DNA from: Tanypteryx hageni
Taxonomy: Eukaryota; Arthropoda; Insecta; Odonata; Petaluridae
DNA: 64,000 nucleotides
Assembly (NCBI GenBank): GCA_028673005.1
Contig: CM054116.1
Location: forward strand, 66,977,211 to 67,041,210
Reading direction: 5' to 3'
Shown: piece after piece, positions 21,256 through 33,390 of the stretch
Layout: each line of letters begins with the position of its first letter
Numbering within the stretch: position 1 is the stretch's first letter
The notes under the pieces: model-generated
Databases searched by the model: none
Told to the model about the DNA's origin: nothing
What the model saw: only the letters and a program-made list of their open reading frames with translations
Position numbers and translations under genes: made by a program

Positions 21256-21628
21256 TTAGTTACCTAAGTGATGTCAACGAATACAATCTTCGTAGTGAAT
21301 AGGATCTGCTGTAATTACGAAAATACGTTTAATTTCCTTACGTGAATATGAAGCAATTTGTAAGCGAAAGGAACTAGATTATCTACGACGAAGAAAAGAA
21401 CGTAAACGTAAATATTACAACTACTTAACTAGAGTGAGACATGTTTTAAATAACTTTAATTTGTTTGATTGCTTAAATCGATTATAAAATAAATCTGCAA
21501 GCATAAATTCAATACTTCCCTGGTATCACTTTTGATATTTCGTTCTGCAGTATTTAGTCATTAATATTATGTAAATACGTTTCTTAATGCACCAACTTAA
21601 AGAGGGGAATATTTAGTAAACAGAGAGA
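21256..21628. other. unassigned sequence
   Basis: No gene seen. Confidence 0.5.
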
Positions 21629-21636
21629 CCGTTATG

Positions 21637-22274
21637 CAGCGCTGTAACTAGCTATTTTAGCACCCGGGGCAAACTACCAAATATGCGCCCCCTCCATAAA
21701 AAAATCTCTAATACCTATATGGATTTACGGTAAACAATTAATGAATAAAAATAAACTATAAATGATATAATTTCTTACTATAAATGTACATAATTTAAAT
21801 AAATAATTATAAATATAATAACATACATAATTGCTCAAACATAATTTAAATACAGAAAGTATAAATATTTTTATATTAAAGAGTTATTCTATGTGATTTT
21901 AATGCAGTAAACTCATCAATAGCATATAATTGGGAATGAGCTTCACGGCACACACAATGATAAAAAGGAAAAAGATTTGAAAATTTTAAAAAAATTAAAA
22001 GATTAAAAATTGAAAACATGTTTCTTTCCTTACCTTACTTTACTGGAGTACCTCAATTTTATTACGGCATTTGGAGATTTTTTACTTTTTATCATCATCA
22101 ATAGCATCATCGACATTTATAGTTTCTGCTATGCGTAATGTCTGGAACAAGTATAGTAGTGAAATCTCCCTTGTCCTTGTGACATGCACAACTTGCCTTT
22201 AACAATTGTTACGCCCCTTCTTTAGTTACGCCCGGGGCAGATGCCCCGCTTGCCCCGCCCTAGTTACGGCGCTG
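21637..22274. mobile_element. non-autonomous hAT element (638 bp)
   Basis: It begins CAGCGCTGTAACTAGCTATT and ends CCTAGTTACGGCGCTG, an inverted repeat over about 18 bp. The flanks are both ccgttatg (21629-21636 and 22275-22282), a perfect 8-bp target duplication. The interior is AT-rich with no transposase frame. CCCGGGGC words lie just inside both ends. Confidence 0.93.
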
Positions 22275-22282
22275 CCGTTATG

Positions 22283-23040
22283 TTTTAATTTTTTTACGTT
22301 CAAAGTATATGCTTAAGTTTCAAATTTTCCATCACACGAAACGCGCATATTTGTGATACACTACAATTTACTACCTGTTAAGCATTAGCGACGGTTATTA
22401 TGCGTTCTTTGCACGAAGTGAACGCATATAGGGTAGGTCTTTTCCGTCCGTCCGCATGTTAAAACTCGGAAACTGCTGGAAGTATTATGATGAAATTCAG
22501 TAACCTGATAAATAATTTCTAGCTAGACGCCGAATTCATGAAGAAGTAGCAGAATACTATCGATGCTTCTTCGATGAAAGTCCTAGAAAAGCTAAGAGGA
22601 ATGGAATTTTAACCCTCTGTCGTTCAAAACGTCTTAGAACACCCGAATCTTAATCTTTCTCTGCCGCTCAAAACTTTTCAGAACGTCCGAAGCTCGACGC
22701 TTCCAGTTTTTCCCAGTGATACATCACTTGACAAAGCTCAGTCGTTGGAAAATGTAAAAATTGACGTCACATAATTGCTGCCGCTCTTAACAGCGGAGAA
22801 TTTAGTTTGTGGCCATCAGATACTGATTTTCGTATTCATATATGACCCATTAACGCAGCCCATTTATCTGTATCGATGTGAATAAATATACTGTGCCAGT
22901 TATCGACGACAATGAGTTATAGCCTAAGCAAAATTTGGGCCTCCCCCCTCCTGGGGGGCCCTATGCGTAGCATACCCTGCATGCCCCATCACGCCGGCCC
23001 TGTACTAGGTCATTCGGCAAGACCTCGGAGGGGAATATAG
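22283..23040. other. unassigned, with fragments of dispersed repeats
   Basis: TTATGCGTTC followed by a CCGTCCGTCC run (22394-22460) resembles 56945-56985. At 22930-23005 a GGGGGGCCC-rich stretch ends CACGCCGGCCCTG, which looks like a solitary hAT right end without a mate that I can find. Confidence 0.35.
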
Positions 23041-23401
23041 CACAGCTCAGGATCTATAATTGGAAAGTCCGCAATTCGGAATCGTCAAAAATTCGGACAT
23101 ACTTGAGGAAGCATATTCCATTAAAGTAATGAAAGCATAATTCGGAATTCCCGAGATCGGTCCGGCTGAATCGAAACAAGCCGCACGAGTTTCACGCCGG
23201 GGTTACGTTAAGCCCAGGCAACATCCAGCTTAAGTTTTCAAACAAGAATTGTTGAGAAAGAGAATTCATCAGTACCGAATAAAGAAAAGTCCGTAGGAGA
23301 CTAAGACTGAGAAGTCAAGAAAGCAAATAAAAGGAAATGATTTCCTAGCTGCCCGAGTACGCAAAAAGAGCTTTCTAGTGATGCGTCAAATATATAGAAA
23401 G

Positions 23402-23672
23402 AGAAAGATGTTGAAGGAAGTTCTTAAGATCCAGAATGGCGTTCCCGTAGTGCATTTCTTATTAAGTATGTGTGATAATCTGATTAAGGCGCTGGAGCAA
23501 CGTAACTTTGTAACGGAAAAAGAAATTATGCCCTAAGAAATTCTAGACAAACTTATCAAAGTAAAAGAAAAATTCAAGAAGAAAGAAGAAAGCATCAGAG
23601 AAGCAACAATTAAAAATCCCATTGCTTGCCCCTCTTCTGCACCCGACCTCAAAGACATCGATGACCCTTAAA
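23402..23672 (+). pseudogene. unrecognised protein-coding remnant
   Basis: One frame is open for about 80 codons with a single stop in the middle, reading NGVPVVHFLLSMCDNLIKAL and later DKLIKVKEKFKKKEESI. The charged, helical style and the nearby ATTCGG words suggest a transposase C-terminal tail of Tigger/CENP-B type, but I do not recognise specific motifs. Flanking frames are closed. Confidence 0.3.
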
Positions 23673-23806
23673 ATTTTAGAAGTACAATGTTAAATACTAT
23701 GAGGGTAATTGCAATAATACAGTTGTTATTCTTATTCGGTTATTGTATGTACATTATTTATTAATCTGTAATTTTGTGCCGTGTTCATATAAAAAGGTCT
23801 GGTACC

Positions 23807-23859
23807 CATAGAGTTACTAGTATCTACTAGTATATAGTGGTGATACTAGTAACTCTATG
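23807..23859. repeat. perfect 18-bp inverted repeat (hairpin)
   Basis: CATAGAGTTACTAGTATC at 23807-23824 is the exact reverse complement of 23842-23859, with a 17-bp loop. It directly precedes the hAT element at 23867. It could be a transposon end structure, such as a Helitron-type 3' hairpin, since CTGG follows at once, but no Helitron 5' end is seen. Confidence 0.85.
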
Positions 23860-23866
23860 CTGGTAA

Positions 23867-24552
23867 CAGAGGCGTAACTACGACTTTGGAGCCCCCATGC
23901 AAGTACAATTTTTGGGCCCCTCGCCTATGTAAAACAATCGTTATAAAATTACTTTTTACGTGACATTAATTTTTATTGATTTTTTCGGCATTCTAACTCT
24001 TAAATAAAGTTATAAAATAATTTATTTCCATAAGGTTTCAATTTAAATTTAGTTTTTCGTCATTTCAATTCTGAAAATTTCTCTATCGACTTCAGTTTTC
24101 ATTTTGCATACTTTCGATTTTACTAATGAAAAACGTGATGAATACTGTAGTCTATTTCTGGCCACACAAGTGCTTAGGTAGTATTTTTATTAACTTTAAT
24201 TTTGGAAAATGTTTTTTATTTGACGACACAGTTACTAGCAATGTCAAATATATCACACATTCTTATATATTGATGCCAATCTGTATTTAATAATTACTTA
24301 ATATAATAGTCCTTAGGTGTCTATTCAGTTTTCAATCTCATCTTTCAAAACAGTGTTGATAGCGAAAGAAGTTCTTCACAAAGGCCTTGGTCAATAAATT
24401 TGTTATAAATGATTATAATTTTTTTGCGAACGCTCTTTAATTTCTTGTCCATTCAATTTAATGAAAGTCTGTTAAGCATTTTTTCGGTGCCTCCAAAAAG
24501 TATGAGGTCCCTACTCTCTGAGTGGGCCTGCACCCTCAAAGTTACGTTTCTG
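23867..24552. mobile_element. probable non-autonomous hAT element (686 bp)
   Basis: The left end CAGAGGCGTAACTACGAC resembles the family at 21637. The right end reads, as reverse complement, CAGAAACGTAACTTTGAGGG. Flanks gctggtaa and cctggttc agree at only five of eight positions, so this is an older insertion or the boundaries are slightly off. AT-rich interior. A minus-strand stretch near 24350-24480 may be transposase debris. Confidence 0.55.
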
Positions 24553-24878
24553 CCTGGTTCTTTATTGTCTGAAATTCGGAAAAATCCAAAATTAGAAACA
24601 CTTTGAGAACCGAAGTTTCGAATTCGAGATCGTGAACTGTAATAGTATATCTATGTACCTGGCCCTCTGTTAAGACGGATTCTTATAGTACGGAATCGCT
24701 ACGGAATTATGGTTCGTACCAACGCGGTTTTGTCGACCTTAGAATATAGGGTTTCAGATTACTGAGCGAGGAAGAGACATTTAGGAGGGCCATAGTGATT
24801 TTACAAGCATAAAAAAATCGATAGCAATATAGGCATCCTCAAGATACGTTCATTCGAGATACGCTATTTCGCTAATTC
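24553..24878. other. unassigned sequence
   Basis: No gene. Contains ATTCGGAAAAATCC words of Tigger-like flavour near 24575. Confidence 0.4.
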
Positions 24879-25730
24879 GTCGTGACCAGGGTTGCCAGCT
24901 AAAAATCCTCACTAACCCGGAGATTTTCAAATCTGACCCGGAGATTTTTCTGATCTGACCCGGAGATTTCCTAATCTGAGCAGGAGATTTTTACAGGTGA
25001 AATGTTTTACTGTTTTACCCTTCCAGAATGAAAATAGATTTATGGTTTTTTTGTTGTGACTGTCAATGTTGCTGTATTTGTTGCCGGTCTCCACTATCAA
25101 CTTCTGAACCCATGCACCGACTCTGATGACAATTGGTTAGAATCTCTTTCTACAGAGGTCAAGCTCCTGGGGATAGGTTTTATGGCGAAAATTGAAGTCC
25201 CGGGATCGATTCCATGAACTATCCTTTACATTTGATTGATATGGGAAATCTGAAACCCATCGTGCAGGGTAATTTCCTTATGCAAACAATAAAATATCTA
25301 AGAAAAGTGATATCGACGCGGAATTTTTGCTATTCTCCGCGGAATGGAATGGGAATTCTAATTTTTGTCGTAGAATTTTGCTTATCAATCGTATTTATTT
25401 TAATTTTGCGTTAATAATTGCAATTTGCAGTTTTTATTCGCTTATAACGAGATTATTGTCATGGCGACGATTATTGCCGAACTAGCCTGGAGTATAATCT
25501 AATATACAAATGCGTTATTTTTTCCTCCCAAAATCGCAAAATCAGGTTAATTTTTGATGCGAATGTAAGTATAATACTTTATGATGTTAAATTGTGCAAT
25601 GTAGGAAAACAATGAGCAGCTAATCAGCTCTAAATTTAAAGCTTTAAAAGCCAATATAGCCAATGGATACGCCATCCAGTTAATTAACAATTTAATGGCA
25701 ATATAGGTAATTAATTTGATGTCTACTTCA

Positions 25731-25771
25731 GGAAAGTAGGCATCATAAGTTCTGTTCGGATCATCTTGTTA
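25731..25771 (+). repeat. 41-bp dispersed repeat, copy 2
   Basis: Matches 2534-2574 with two mismatches. It lies inside the hAT element at 24887, so the first copy may mark a remnant of the same family or a shared insertion. Confidence 0.7.
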
Positions 25772-26051
25772 ACAGTTTAATACTTAGGGGCTACGTAGTT
25801 TTTATAAAAATGTGACGAGCAAATGTATTTTATTCCAAAATTACAACAAAAATGCAAGATTGAACAATACTTAGGGAAGAACGAATTTAATATAATGAAA
25901 ATGCATATTATATTTAATGCTTAACGGTCTGTTTTACAATAAATGGTATAATTTGAACATAAAAAGAAACAGCCACAGAACATAAATGAATACATAATGG
26001 ACTTCCACATAAATTTAATAGCAAATGGGGATATTATACGATTGTATCTTT

Positions 26052-26440
26052 TATCTTTTCTTAAAAGTATATTTTGTTGCTTGTGAAACATTTTATTAGT
26101 TCACTTTGCTCACGCAATTTTAGAAAATTCAGAACCTCTTCGCAGGTCATATTAAAATTAAATTTAGTACAAATTTACGCGTTTACCAATTCTACTCTCA
26201 TCCTATTCCTTTTATCCGTCCATACGTTTTCCATGAGAGAAAAAAACTTTCCACAACGGAGTTGCTAACGGGTATGCATAAAACTTGTGACAAAAGCTTA
26301 GACAATTCAGTGACATGATTTCCATCTTTAAATATTATTACCTATTTCTTGTCTACTGGCAAGTCGCGAAATTTATTATTTATAGTAAGTAGAACTTTGT
26401 TCCGGTATGTTTTACCCGAAGAATCTTTCATATGCTACAT
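26052..26440 (-). pseudogene. hAT transposase C-terminal remnant
   Basis: The minus strand reads VLCIP, then FFSLMENVWTDKRNRMRVEL, a stop, and NFNMTCEEVLNFL, ending with a stop near 26052. This is the C-terminal block of BED-finger-type hAT transposases, where the pattern NxWTDxRNRLxVELV, then hNMTC, is typical. Further upstream (about 26300-26440), short matching pieces such as NNKFRDLPVDKK are visible. At least two stops make it dead. It lies in the right third of the element, reading leftwards. Confidence 0.7.
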
Positions 26441-27080
26441 TGTTTGAACAATGATAAAATTTTCAGTGGTTCTAGTTGAGTTTCAAAAGCTGCCAGGAGA
26501 TGCTCCCCGCGCGTCTATTTCTATCACAATCTAGCAAGCAGGATGATGTCTCCTTATAATGCTGTGTGTTTTAATTTTGAATGATAAATTATTTATTCTC
26601 GTGCGTGTTTCTTTATATACAGAACCGCGTGACTGTATGTTTAACGTATGTACCTTCTACCTGGTTAATTCCATGACACTGCCATTCTAGAATGAAATCT
26701 TTAATCCCTTAGTGAAATTAAACACAAATCGCAATATTTAATGGCAATTTCGAAAATATTCATGTTGACCCGGAGACATTTTCTCTAGCCCGGAAACAAG
26801 TCCTAAAACGCGGAGACTCCGGGTCAAACCCGGAGAGGTGGTAACCCTGGTCGTGACAAAACTAAGGACACAAAATTTGAGATACGCGGTACACCCTGGC
26901 TAATACGACAATTTAAATATCTCATTGTCGTGACTTATTTCTCTCGATGATACGACTCACATTAATGTTCTCAGCATAAAATATTACTCTCTCGAGCGTG
27001 AATGTTTCCGTTGCATTTTAAACCCTTAAGTGTGTCCTTCTCGGCTATGTTCATTTCCGACCACATATATTCACTTAGTA

Positions 27081-27391
27081 CAGGGGTGGGCACTAAGGCC
27101 CGTGGGTCATATGTGGCCCGCGAGGGCATTTTATGCGGCCCGCGATGCCATTATGAAAGCGATCCGTGATATAAAATACAGATAATTTCACATTTGTAGC
27201 TTTAAATTATGGTCGCAAAACCTTTTCCAGGGATGCTATGGGGATAACATAAGTATTGTTTATGATTGATTTTCACTAACAGGATCCCTCGCATTTTCTC
27301 AGATAACTTCCGATGTGAGCCCTAACGTGGCCCGCCGAAGCATTTTCATCTGTCAATGCGGCCCGCCACGTAAAAAGTTTGCCCACCTCTG
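27081..27391. mobile_element. non-autonomous hAT element (311 bp)
   Basis: Ends CAGGGGTGGGCACTAAGGCC and TTTGCCCACCTCTG form an inverted repeat. Flanks acttagta and acttggta match 7/8. Interior GTGGCCCGC/GCGGCCCGC words link it to the elements at 6579, 7540 and 13181. No coding capacity. Confidence 0.88.
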
Positions 27392-27399
27392 ACTTGGTA

Positions 27400-28041
27400 C
27401 ATCGTCGTCATTCAACGCACGAGAGCTAGAAGCTATTTTTAATTGATTGAAGGGGCAGACCCGAGGAAGGAAAAAATAACCAAGATGTAAACCCAGACAA
27501 CAAAGAACCACAGAACTTAAGCAGAAGAAATTAATTCTTAAACCAACAGCAGGTGATCTAAATAAGAAGTCCAAACCAGGACTAATGCAGGCTGGTTTCC
27601 CAAAGTTGACGTCCCGAATTGATTACTTCTATTGACAGGAAGTTTCTGTATGAGTTAACCATTCCAAGAAATTCTCATACCATAAATACACCACTTGAAG
27701 TTCATAGTTTATCAACGATAGAGAAAAATTGTAAAACAAAATTAATAGAGCATTATCAGGTTTAAAATACTAAAAACATTATATTTTGCATCTATTTTTT
27801 TTAAATAAACGACTTTAATAAATGTAACTGTTTATACGCTAATATGTCTGGATCAGCTGTCCATTGCTGAAGAGTAGTCGAGCGGAAAAGAAAATAACCC
27901 ATTTGTTCACTCGTCTATGCTCAAGCCTAATTCGGTAATAATCGTTTCCGTGGCAACAATCCGATAAAATGCGATTTAAAACGCAAAAAACGCTATGTTT
28001 AAGTATAAATTCAAGAAGATACCATCAATTATCAAAATTAT
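27400..28041. other. unassigned sequence
   Basis: No gene seen. Confidence 0.5.
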
Positions 28042-28227
28042 GTGGTAAGAATTAGAATCAACATTCTTTTCCCCTTAGAACAGTACAAACCTCGCTCCGA
28101 TATCACTATTTTAAGATATTTTAATGCATTAAAGAAAACATCTCTGCACGATGGATTTTTAATTTCCTATGTAAAACAAATAGAGAAAAATGTTCCTGGA
28201 ATCGAACCCGGGACTTCAATCTTCGCC
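28042..28227 (-). repeat. SINE-like 186-bp repeat, copy 1
   Basis: Aligns over its full 186 bp with 30862-31047. Shared landmarks include GGTAAGAATTAGAATC and TTTTAAGATATTTTAA. On the minus strand there is a B box, GGTTCGATTCC, near 28207-28197. The A box is not convincing, so the tRNA origin is inferred. Confidence 0.6.
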
Positions 28228-29561
28228 AAATAAAATATAGCTATAGCGGAGTTGGGCCCTGGCAGCACAGGACGAGCCTCATACCAAGTTTCACGAAAAT
28301 CGGTCCGTTGGTGCAAAAGTTGTTAGTAGGGGACACACAAACACACAGACAAGACCATTTCATAAGGCTGTTTCCTTTCGAAACCAGCCTAAAAGTCATA
28401 GGCCGAAGGATTAGTGTTCATAATGAAAACGTGAGCGCAAACGATAAACCGCTCACGATGGAGGGGGTATTGATGAACAGGTTCAAAGAAAGTCTTTAAG
28501 TACTCTTTTAATTAAGGAAAAGGCAAAGTCATTGCGTCAAAATACAGCGAACTATGCCCGATTATATCGATATAGAGGTAATGACTAAGTTGAAAATTTC
28601 GAGCTGGGAAACACATTAATCATTATAAATTAGTTATATGGGAAAATATCTCCCAAGATACGCTCGCTTACCTAGGAACGCATCTTCGACATATCTCGAG
28701 GGAATCCTGCACACTATTTGTAAACATACGTGCACCACAGAGAAGTAAGTATGGGAATTTTAGGAGGGTGCCTGAAGGGGTGTGGAAAGCAATCCCCCTT
28801 TCACTACGCAAAGCCAGGTTCATAGAATACGTATTCACATTACATGCCACTTTTTCAGAACCCATTCACCGTGTTATCGGGAAGCCGGGCGTACGCACGT
28901 AGATAGCGCGTCTGCATGCCAAAATCTCTGCACGAACCGAATTCGGTCACAATCCGCCCACACTGACAAGAGTGTTCGCTGTTTCAGGACCATTCCGACA
29001 AAATCGAAATGGTTGTTCGAGAGAACGGGATTGGGAACATAAATGAGCCGTCCATGTCCCTTCCATTGTCGTGTCATCGCTGTAATGGTGACACATGACG
29101 GCGTTAACAGGTTGAATAGTAAGAAGGGACAGATTGGAAGTGAGATGAACCAAATATATGAAGTGTAAGCAAGGATTGTGCATTCTTTACAGTTCAAAAT
29201 TTTAAGTTAAGTTTCTTAAAGTGTTACACTATCGTATTTGTAAGCATATGTGTTTAATTTGAAGCCTATATTCTAATCGTTGATGGACTGGAAAGAGGAA
29301 GGCGTGAATTTGTAGAAACTTAAAAAAATGAGTGACAATTTTTCCCGTTAGGAAATTCCGCAATAGTCGGCTTAAAAAACTAAGATTCGTTTAAAGAAAG
29401 AGCTATATCAATGCAGCCTTTACGGAAATTAAATTCTGAAAAATGAAATTATTACCCGAGAACAGACGCTTTAAATTTTTTTATTGGGTTAAGAACTGTT
29501 TTTTTATGGCGATACAAGTACTGAAAGTAATTTAATTTTCATTTCGCCATCTTATAGTACA
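28228..29561. other. unassigned, with a repeat fragment at 28276-28345
   Basis: ACCAAGTTTCACGAAAATCGG-type sequence followed by GGGACACACAAACACACAGA resembles 14183-14270, part of the dispersed family described at 13921. The rest is ordinary non-coding DNA. Confidence 0.4.
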
Positions 29562-29569
29562 GCGGTTCC

Positions 29570-29986
29570 ATACCTTTTTTACTTCGCAAACCCCTTGAGC
29601 TAACTGATTTCTCGTCGCGAACCCCTTGGATTGGAACAGTTTTGGTGGCGAACCCTTGCAGAGTAAATTTAGCAAAAACAAATCTCTTTGAACGCGTTTA
29701 ATTCATGAAAAATAAAAAGTTTATATCGCACATAGTATGTAAACGTTTACAATAAAATCAGAATCTCTGATATTGCCATCAGTTTAAATTCAAATATAAT
29801 TCTTGAAGCATTTTGAAAATTTTTTAAATAAAACCACCCAACTAATTTGAATGAAGTTAGAATATTGGTAAGAATTGTAGAACCAAGAAAGTGAAAAAGA
29901 CGCTATTATCAAATTTTTCTAGCGAACCCCTCAGATTTATTTCGCGAACCCATAGGGGTACGCGAACCAGCAGTTGGGAGACGCAG
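29570..29986. mobile_element. non-autonomous hAT element (417 bp)
   Basis: Starts CAGCGGTTCCATACC and ends GCAGTTGGGAGACGCAG, an imperfect inverted repeat. Flanks are both ttatagta (29562-29569 and 29987-29994), a perfect 8-bp duplication. GCGAACCCCT words recur inside both ends, the same style as vertebrate hAT elements starting CAGCGGTTC. Confidence 0.9.
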
Positions 29987-29994
29987 TTATAGTA

Positions 29995-30861
29995 GATCAT
30001 TACTTAACACTACATTTAACGTAAAATTTATAGGTTTGATCAATCTGCTCTTGAAATACGTTACGATTATATTAATGATAGAAAAGGGGCCTAACCAATC
30101 GAACCAATGCACATTTTATTTCTATATTTCTCATCAGATTCAACCGCGCAGACTGTCTAAAGAACTTTGTTAACTCACAATCCTACACCTGCAATATTTA
30201 CGCTTACACTGCTCCATTTCCGTGATTTTTGCCTTAAATATGAGATGGCAAATTATTACAACGTGAACATAAAATACTAGGGGGCAAGCCCCATGCTCGC
30301 TGACGCTCGCCAAACCCCCTCCCCCTTTTGTTCGCTGTTTCTTCGTTCCTATCATCTACCTATTAGATTTAGATTAGTTTCAAGTGAATATGTTTTGAAT
30401 ATGGGATTAATTGAAAATGGGTATTTTATACGGAATGTGCATTTGGCTTCTAATAACTATTAACAAAAATGATAAATTTAAATGACATTTCATTATAAAC
30501 TACATTTTTAATAATTTTATTTCTGCTCTATTATCATTTCCAGTTATTTTTATTTTCACACTCTGACGTGACGTGAAGAGAGAGAGAACCAGAAATAGGA
30601 ATTCAGTAATATAGATAAAAAATATAAATAACATGAATACTGCAGCCGATTTATTTGTATTTAATTCATATCTTCGGTCATTTCGAGCAAGTTTTAATAT
30701 TATTTTCCATCTTTAAGACTTTATATAAGTGCACATACACTGAAATTACCCGGGACAACAATACTCGTAACAATGAAATCTTAATATTGAAATCTTAAAA
30801 AAATTACCAAAACTCGAGTATAAATTCAAAATATGAGCGAATTCGCATGAGATTGAGTATT
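29995..30861. other. AT-rich unassigned sequence
   Basis: Contains a GC-rich fragment, GGGGGCAAGCCCC, near 30281 inside AT-rich DNA. It may be the end of an unidentified element. No gene. Confidence 0.4.
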
Positions 30862-31047
30862 CGACGGTAAGAATAAGAATCCATTTTGGCGTTTATAGCG
30901 TAAATATCGTGCCGATAACTTAATTTTAAGATATTTTAAAGAGTAAAAGAATGACAACCTTCAAACCAAAAAGGTGATTTTTACGTGTTATCTTATGGGA
31001 AACGAAATTCATCCTCTGGAGTCAAACCCGTGACCTCAATCGAAATT
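30862..31047 (-). repeat. SINE-like 186-bp repeat, copy 2
   Basis: Second, more diverged copy of the repeat at 28042-28227, in the same orientation. The B-box position reads GGTTTGACTCC. Confidence 0.6.
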
Positions 31048-32689
31048 ATTTTTAATCATAACGTAAAGATTCATTAACACTGAAATCCTGAGGAATTTCA
31101 GGCTTATAAGTTAATTTATAATCGAGTTATTCACAAAATTAGAGCGTTACGCATCATGATGATGACCATTACGATTTTATAATATAGAGAAATATGCAAC
31201 GAGTAGGCGTAACAGTATGCCACTGCAATAAAGTTTTGCTACAAAAATAATTCAAACAATCATACTCTATCTGAAATAATTAGAGATTAAATCAAACGCA
31301 CGGAGGTAGCTTTGTTTTTCTACCAAGTGACATTTTTTCAGCAAGGCCAGCCTGCCATGAACGCTAGGGTCCGGGAAATTGTCCCCTTTTCTATGAAAAT
31401 TTGCAATGACTGCTACAAATGAGTTATAAATAATTTTTAAATATAAAGTATCGTCCTCTAAAGTTTCGATTTTGCATATAAAATACAGTATCAACAACGC
31501 TCTCGAAAACGTAAAGAATCTCCTATGGCTGAGAGAACTTAATTTGCATTTCTCACGCAAGACTTTTTTGAACTATTCCAGAATTAATCCACCATCATAG
31601 CTCATACCACTTGATTTTTATGATTTTTTTTACTTTCGTGCTGCACAACAAAATCGTCATTCTATTTTAGAGAGAAAAATAATATTCCCCGACCGTGTTG
31701 GTTTCCCAGAGTACTCTGAATGAAAATTTCATTTCACACATGTGGCACCTTCTCCTTAGAATGGAAATCCTCTCTACGAACGTGACAATGGCACACCAAA
31801 CCCCTCTTAAACTGCCTCTGACGTTTAAATCTCCTTTCTATATTCCACAAGCCGATTCCCTCCATTCTTCTCCAGGATTCTTTCGGGCGAGGCGATCAAG
31901 GTTTTTAAGGAAAGCTTTGTGCCCCAGGTGAATTGATAATGCAAAGTCACTTACATAAAAACCTCGGAATTGTGAGCGGACTATGAATTTATGATTATAG
32001 GAAGAATAAAGAAAAACACGAACAAAGAAGAACTGGATTTCACGATCACTGCGTTTCTGTTTAGTGGAGTGATAAAATGGAAACAGGAAATAATACATTC
32101 TACAGCAACTTTATTTTGGTTTTTATAAATTACGTATCCGTAGGACCAGCAGCGATGCCATTTTGGCTTGAAATATTAAATAAAATATGTTGTCTGGGAA
32201 ACACAGATTCAAAAATTCAATCATTTATCACCTTTTCCGATGAACAATAAATGCCGATAGCAGCCGATAATATCGAGAATGAACGCATTAAGTCACTCTC
32301 AGTTCTTGGCTCTAAAGAATGAAACGAGAAAACTCATTTAATTACCCAAGCCTACATTTTGAGAATTTATAAAAATTACCATAACTAGGCTGAAATCAGA
32401 CAAAAACACCACAGAATTTCAACATCCTGTACACGTCGTAACGTTGCAGTTCAGTCACCTGCAAATGCGGTGAAAAATACTTTATAATACCCCTAAAGCT
32501 CCGTTTCTCATGAATCGTCTTCAAAAGGCCCGTACTAAAAATCCCAGGGATGCTTCCATTCCTTTAGAGAATAAGCTGTCAAATCCTTCCAGGTCTCGTA
32601 TAAGATTCAGCATCACAATGGATAAAGGGGATACCCTTTTTAATGCCAGCATAACACCTAAGGCTGAGGGAAGCTAGGAAAATATATTT
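31048..32689. other. unassigned sequence
   Basis: AT-rich and without recognisable genes. Short open frames below 100 codons show no family resemblance. Confidence 0.5.
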
Positions 32690-33390
32690 TTCTCAAAAAT
32701 CCTCTCTCACCCTCTCGCACCTTCCTCCCACCAAACACCCAATCGACCTAACTACTTCCCTTCTCCTCCCACTCTTATTTTTTCAAACCAACCCTCCCAA
32801 AAAGACCATATCCCAACGGATTTTTCCTGGAAGTGTCTCAGTCATTATAGCCCAGGGCACCTACTGCCTTTTCCCCGGCAACCTTCCTTTCTCATTCTTA
32901 TCCCACCCCTCACACTCTCAGGGAACTCCTCCTACTTCCTCCTCCCTCCCTCTCCTTCTCCTCGGTGCCTCCTCCTCATACTCCTCCACTCCACACTTTC
33001 ACGCTTCGGCAGCAAATCTACTTCCCACCTCCTCCCCCCCCCCACCCTCTTCTCCCCTTTCGCTCCCCTCCCTTCTCACCTTCCCTTTCCACCAATCTGC
33101 CCCGCCCCTTGACCGCTCCGAAACCTCTTTATCTTCTCCCGAAAAACTCGCCGCCATGGCCACTCCTCTCTTTCTTTCTCGCTCGTGTGATTTCTCTCTT
33201 TAAAAAAATACCGGCTGTCTTGTTTCTATGGCGACTCACTCATCCATTCCTGTTTCCCCCTCCCACCAACCCTCGCTCTATCAGTTCTCCTTCCTCTTCT
33301 CTCTCTCTCTCTCTATTTCTCACTTCTCTCTTTTCATTCCCATGCACGTTTCATCACCCACGCTTCTTGCCCCCTACCCGCCTTTACCTG
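32690..33390 (+). repeat. polypyrimidine-rich island
   Basis: Plus strand strongly C/T biased, including a CT microsatellite near 33297-33315 and poly-C near 33033. A 142-codon Pro/Ser/Leu frame is compositional. Confidence 0.65.

Larger units (their letters stand above)
24887..26849. mobile_element. decayed hAT element (1963 bp)
   Basis: Termini CAGGGTTGCCA and TGGTAACCCTG are inverted. Both flanks are gtcgtgac (24879-24886 and 26850-26857), a perfect 8-bp target duplication. Just inside each end are several ACCCGGAGATTTT-like repeats (four on the left, inverted or related ones on the right), probable transposase binding sites. The only coding trace is a transposase C-terminus on the minus strand at about 26070-26440. 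Confidence 0.93.
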
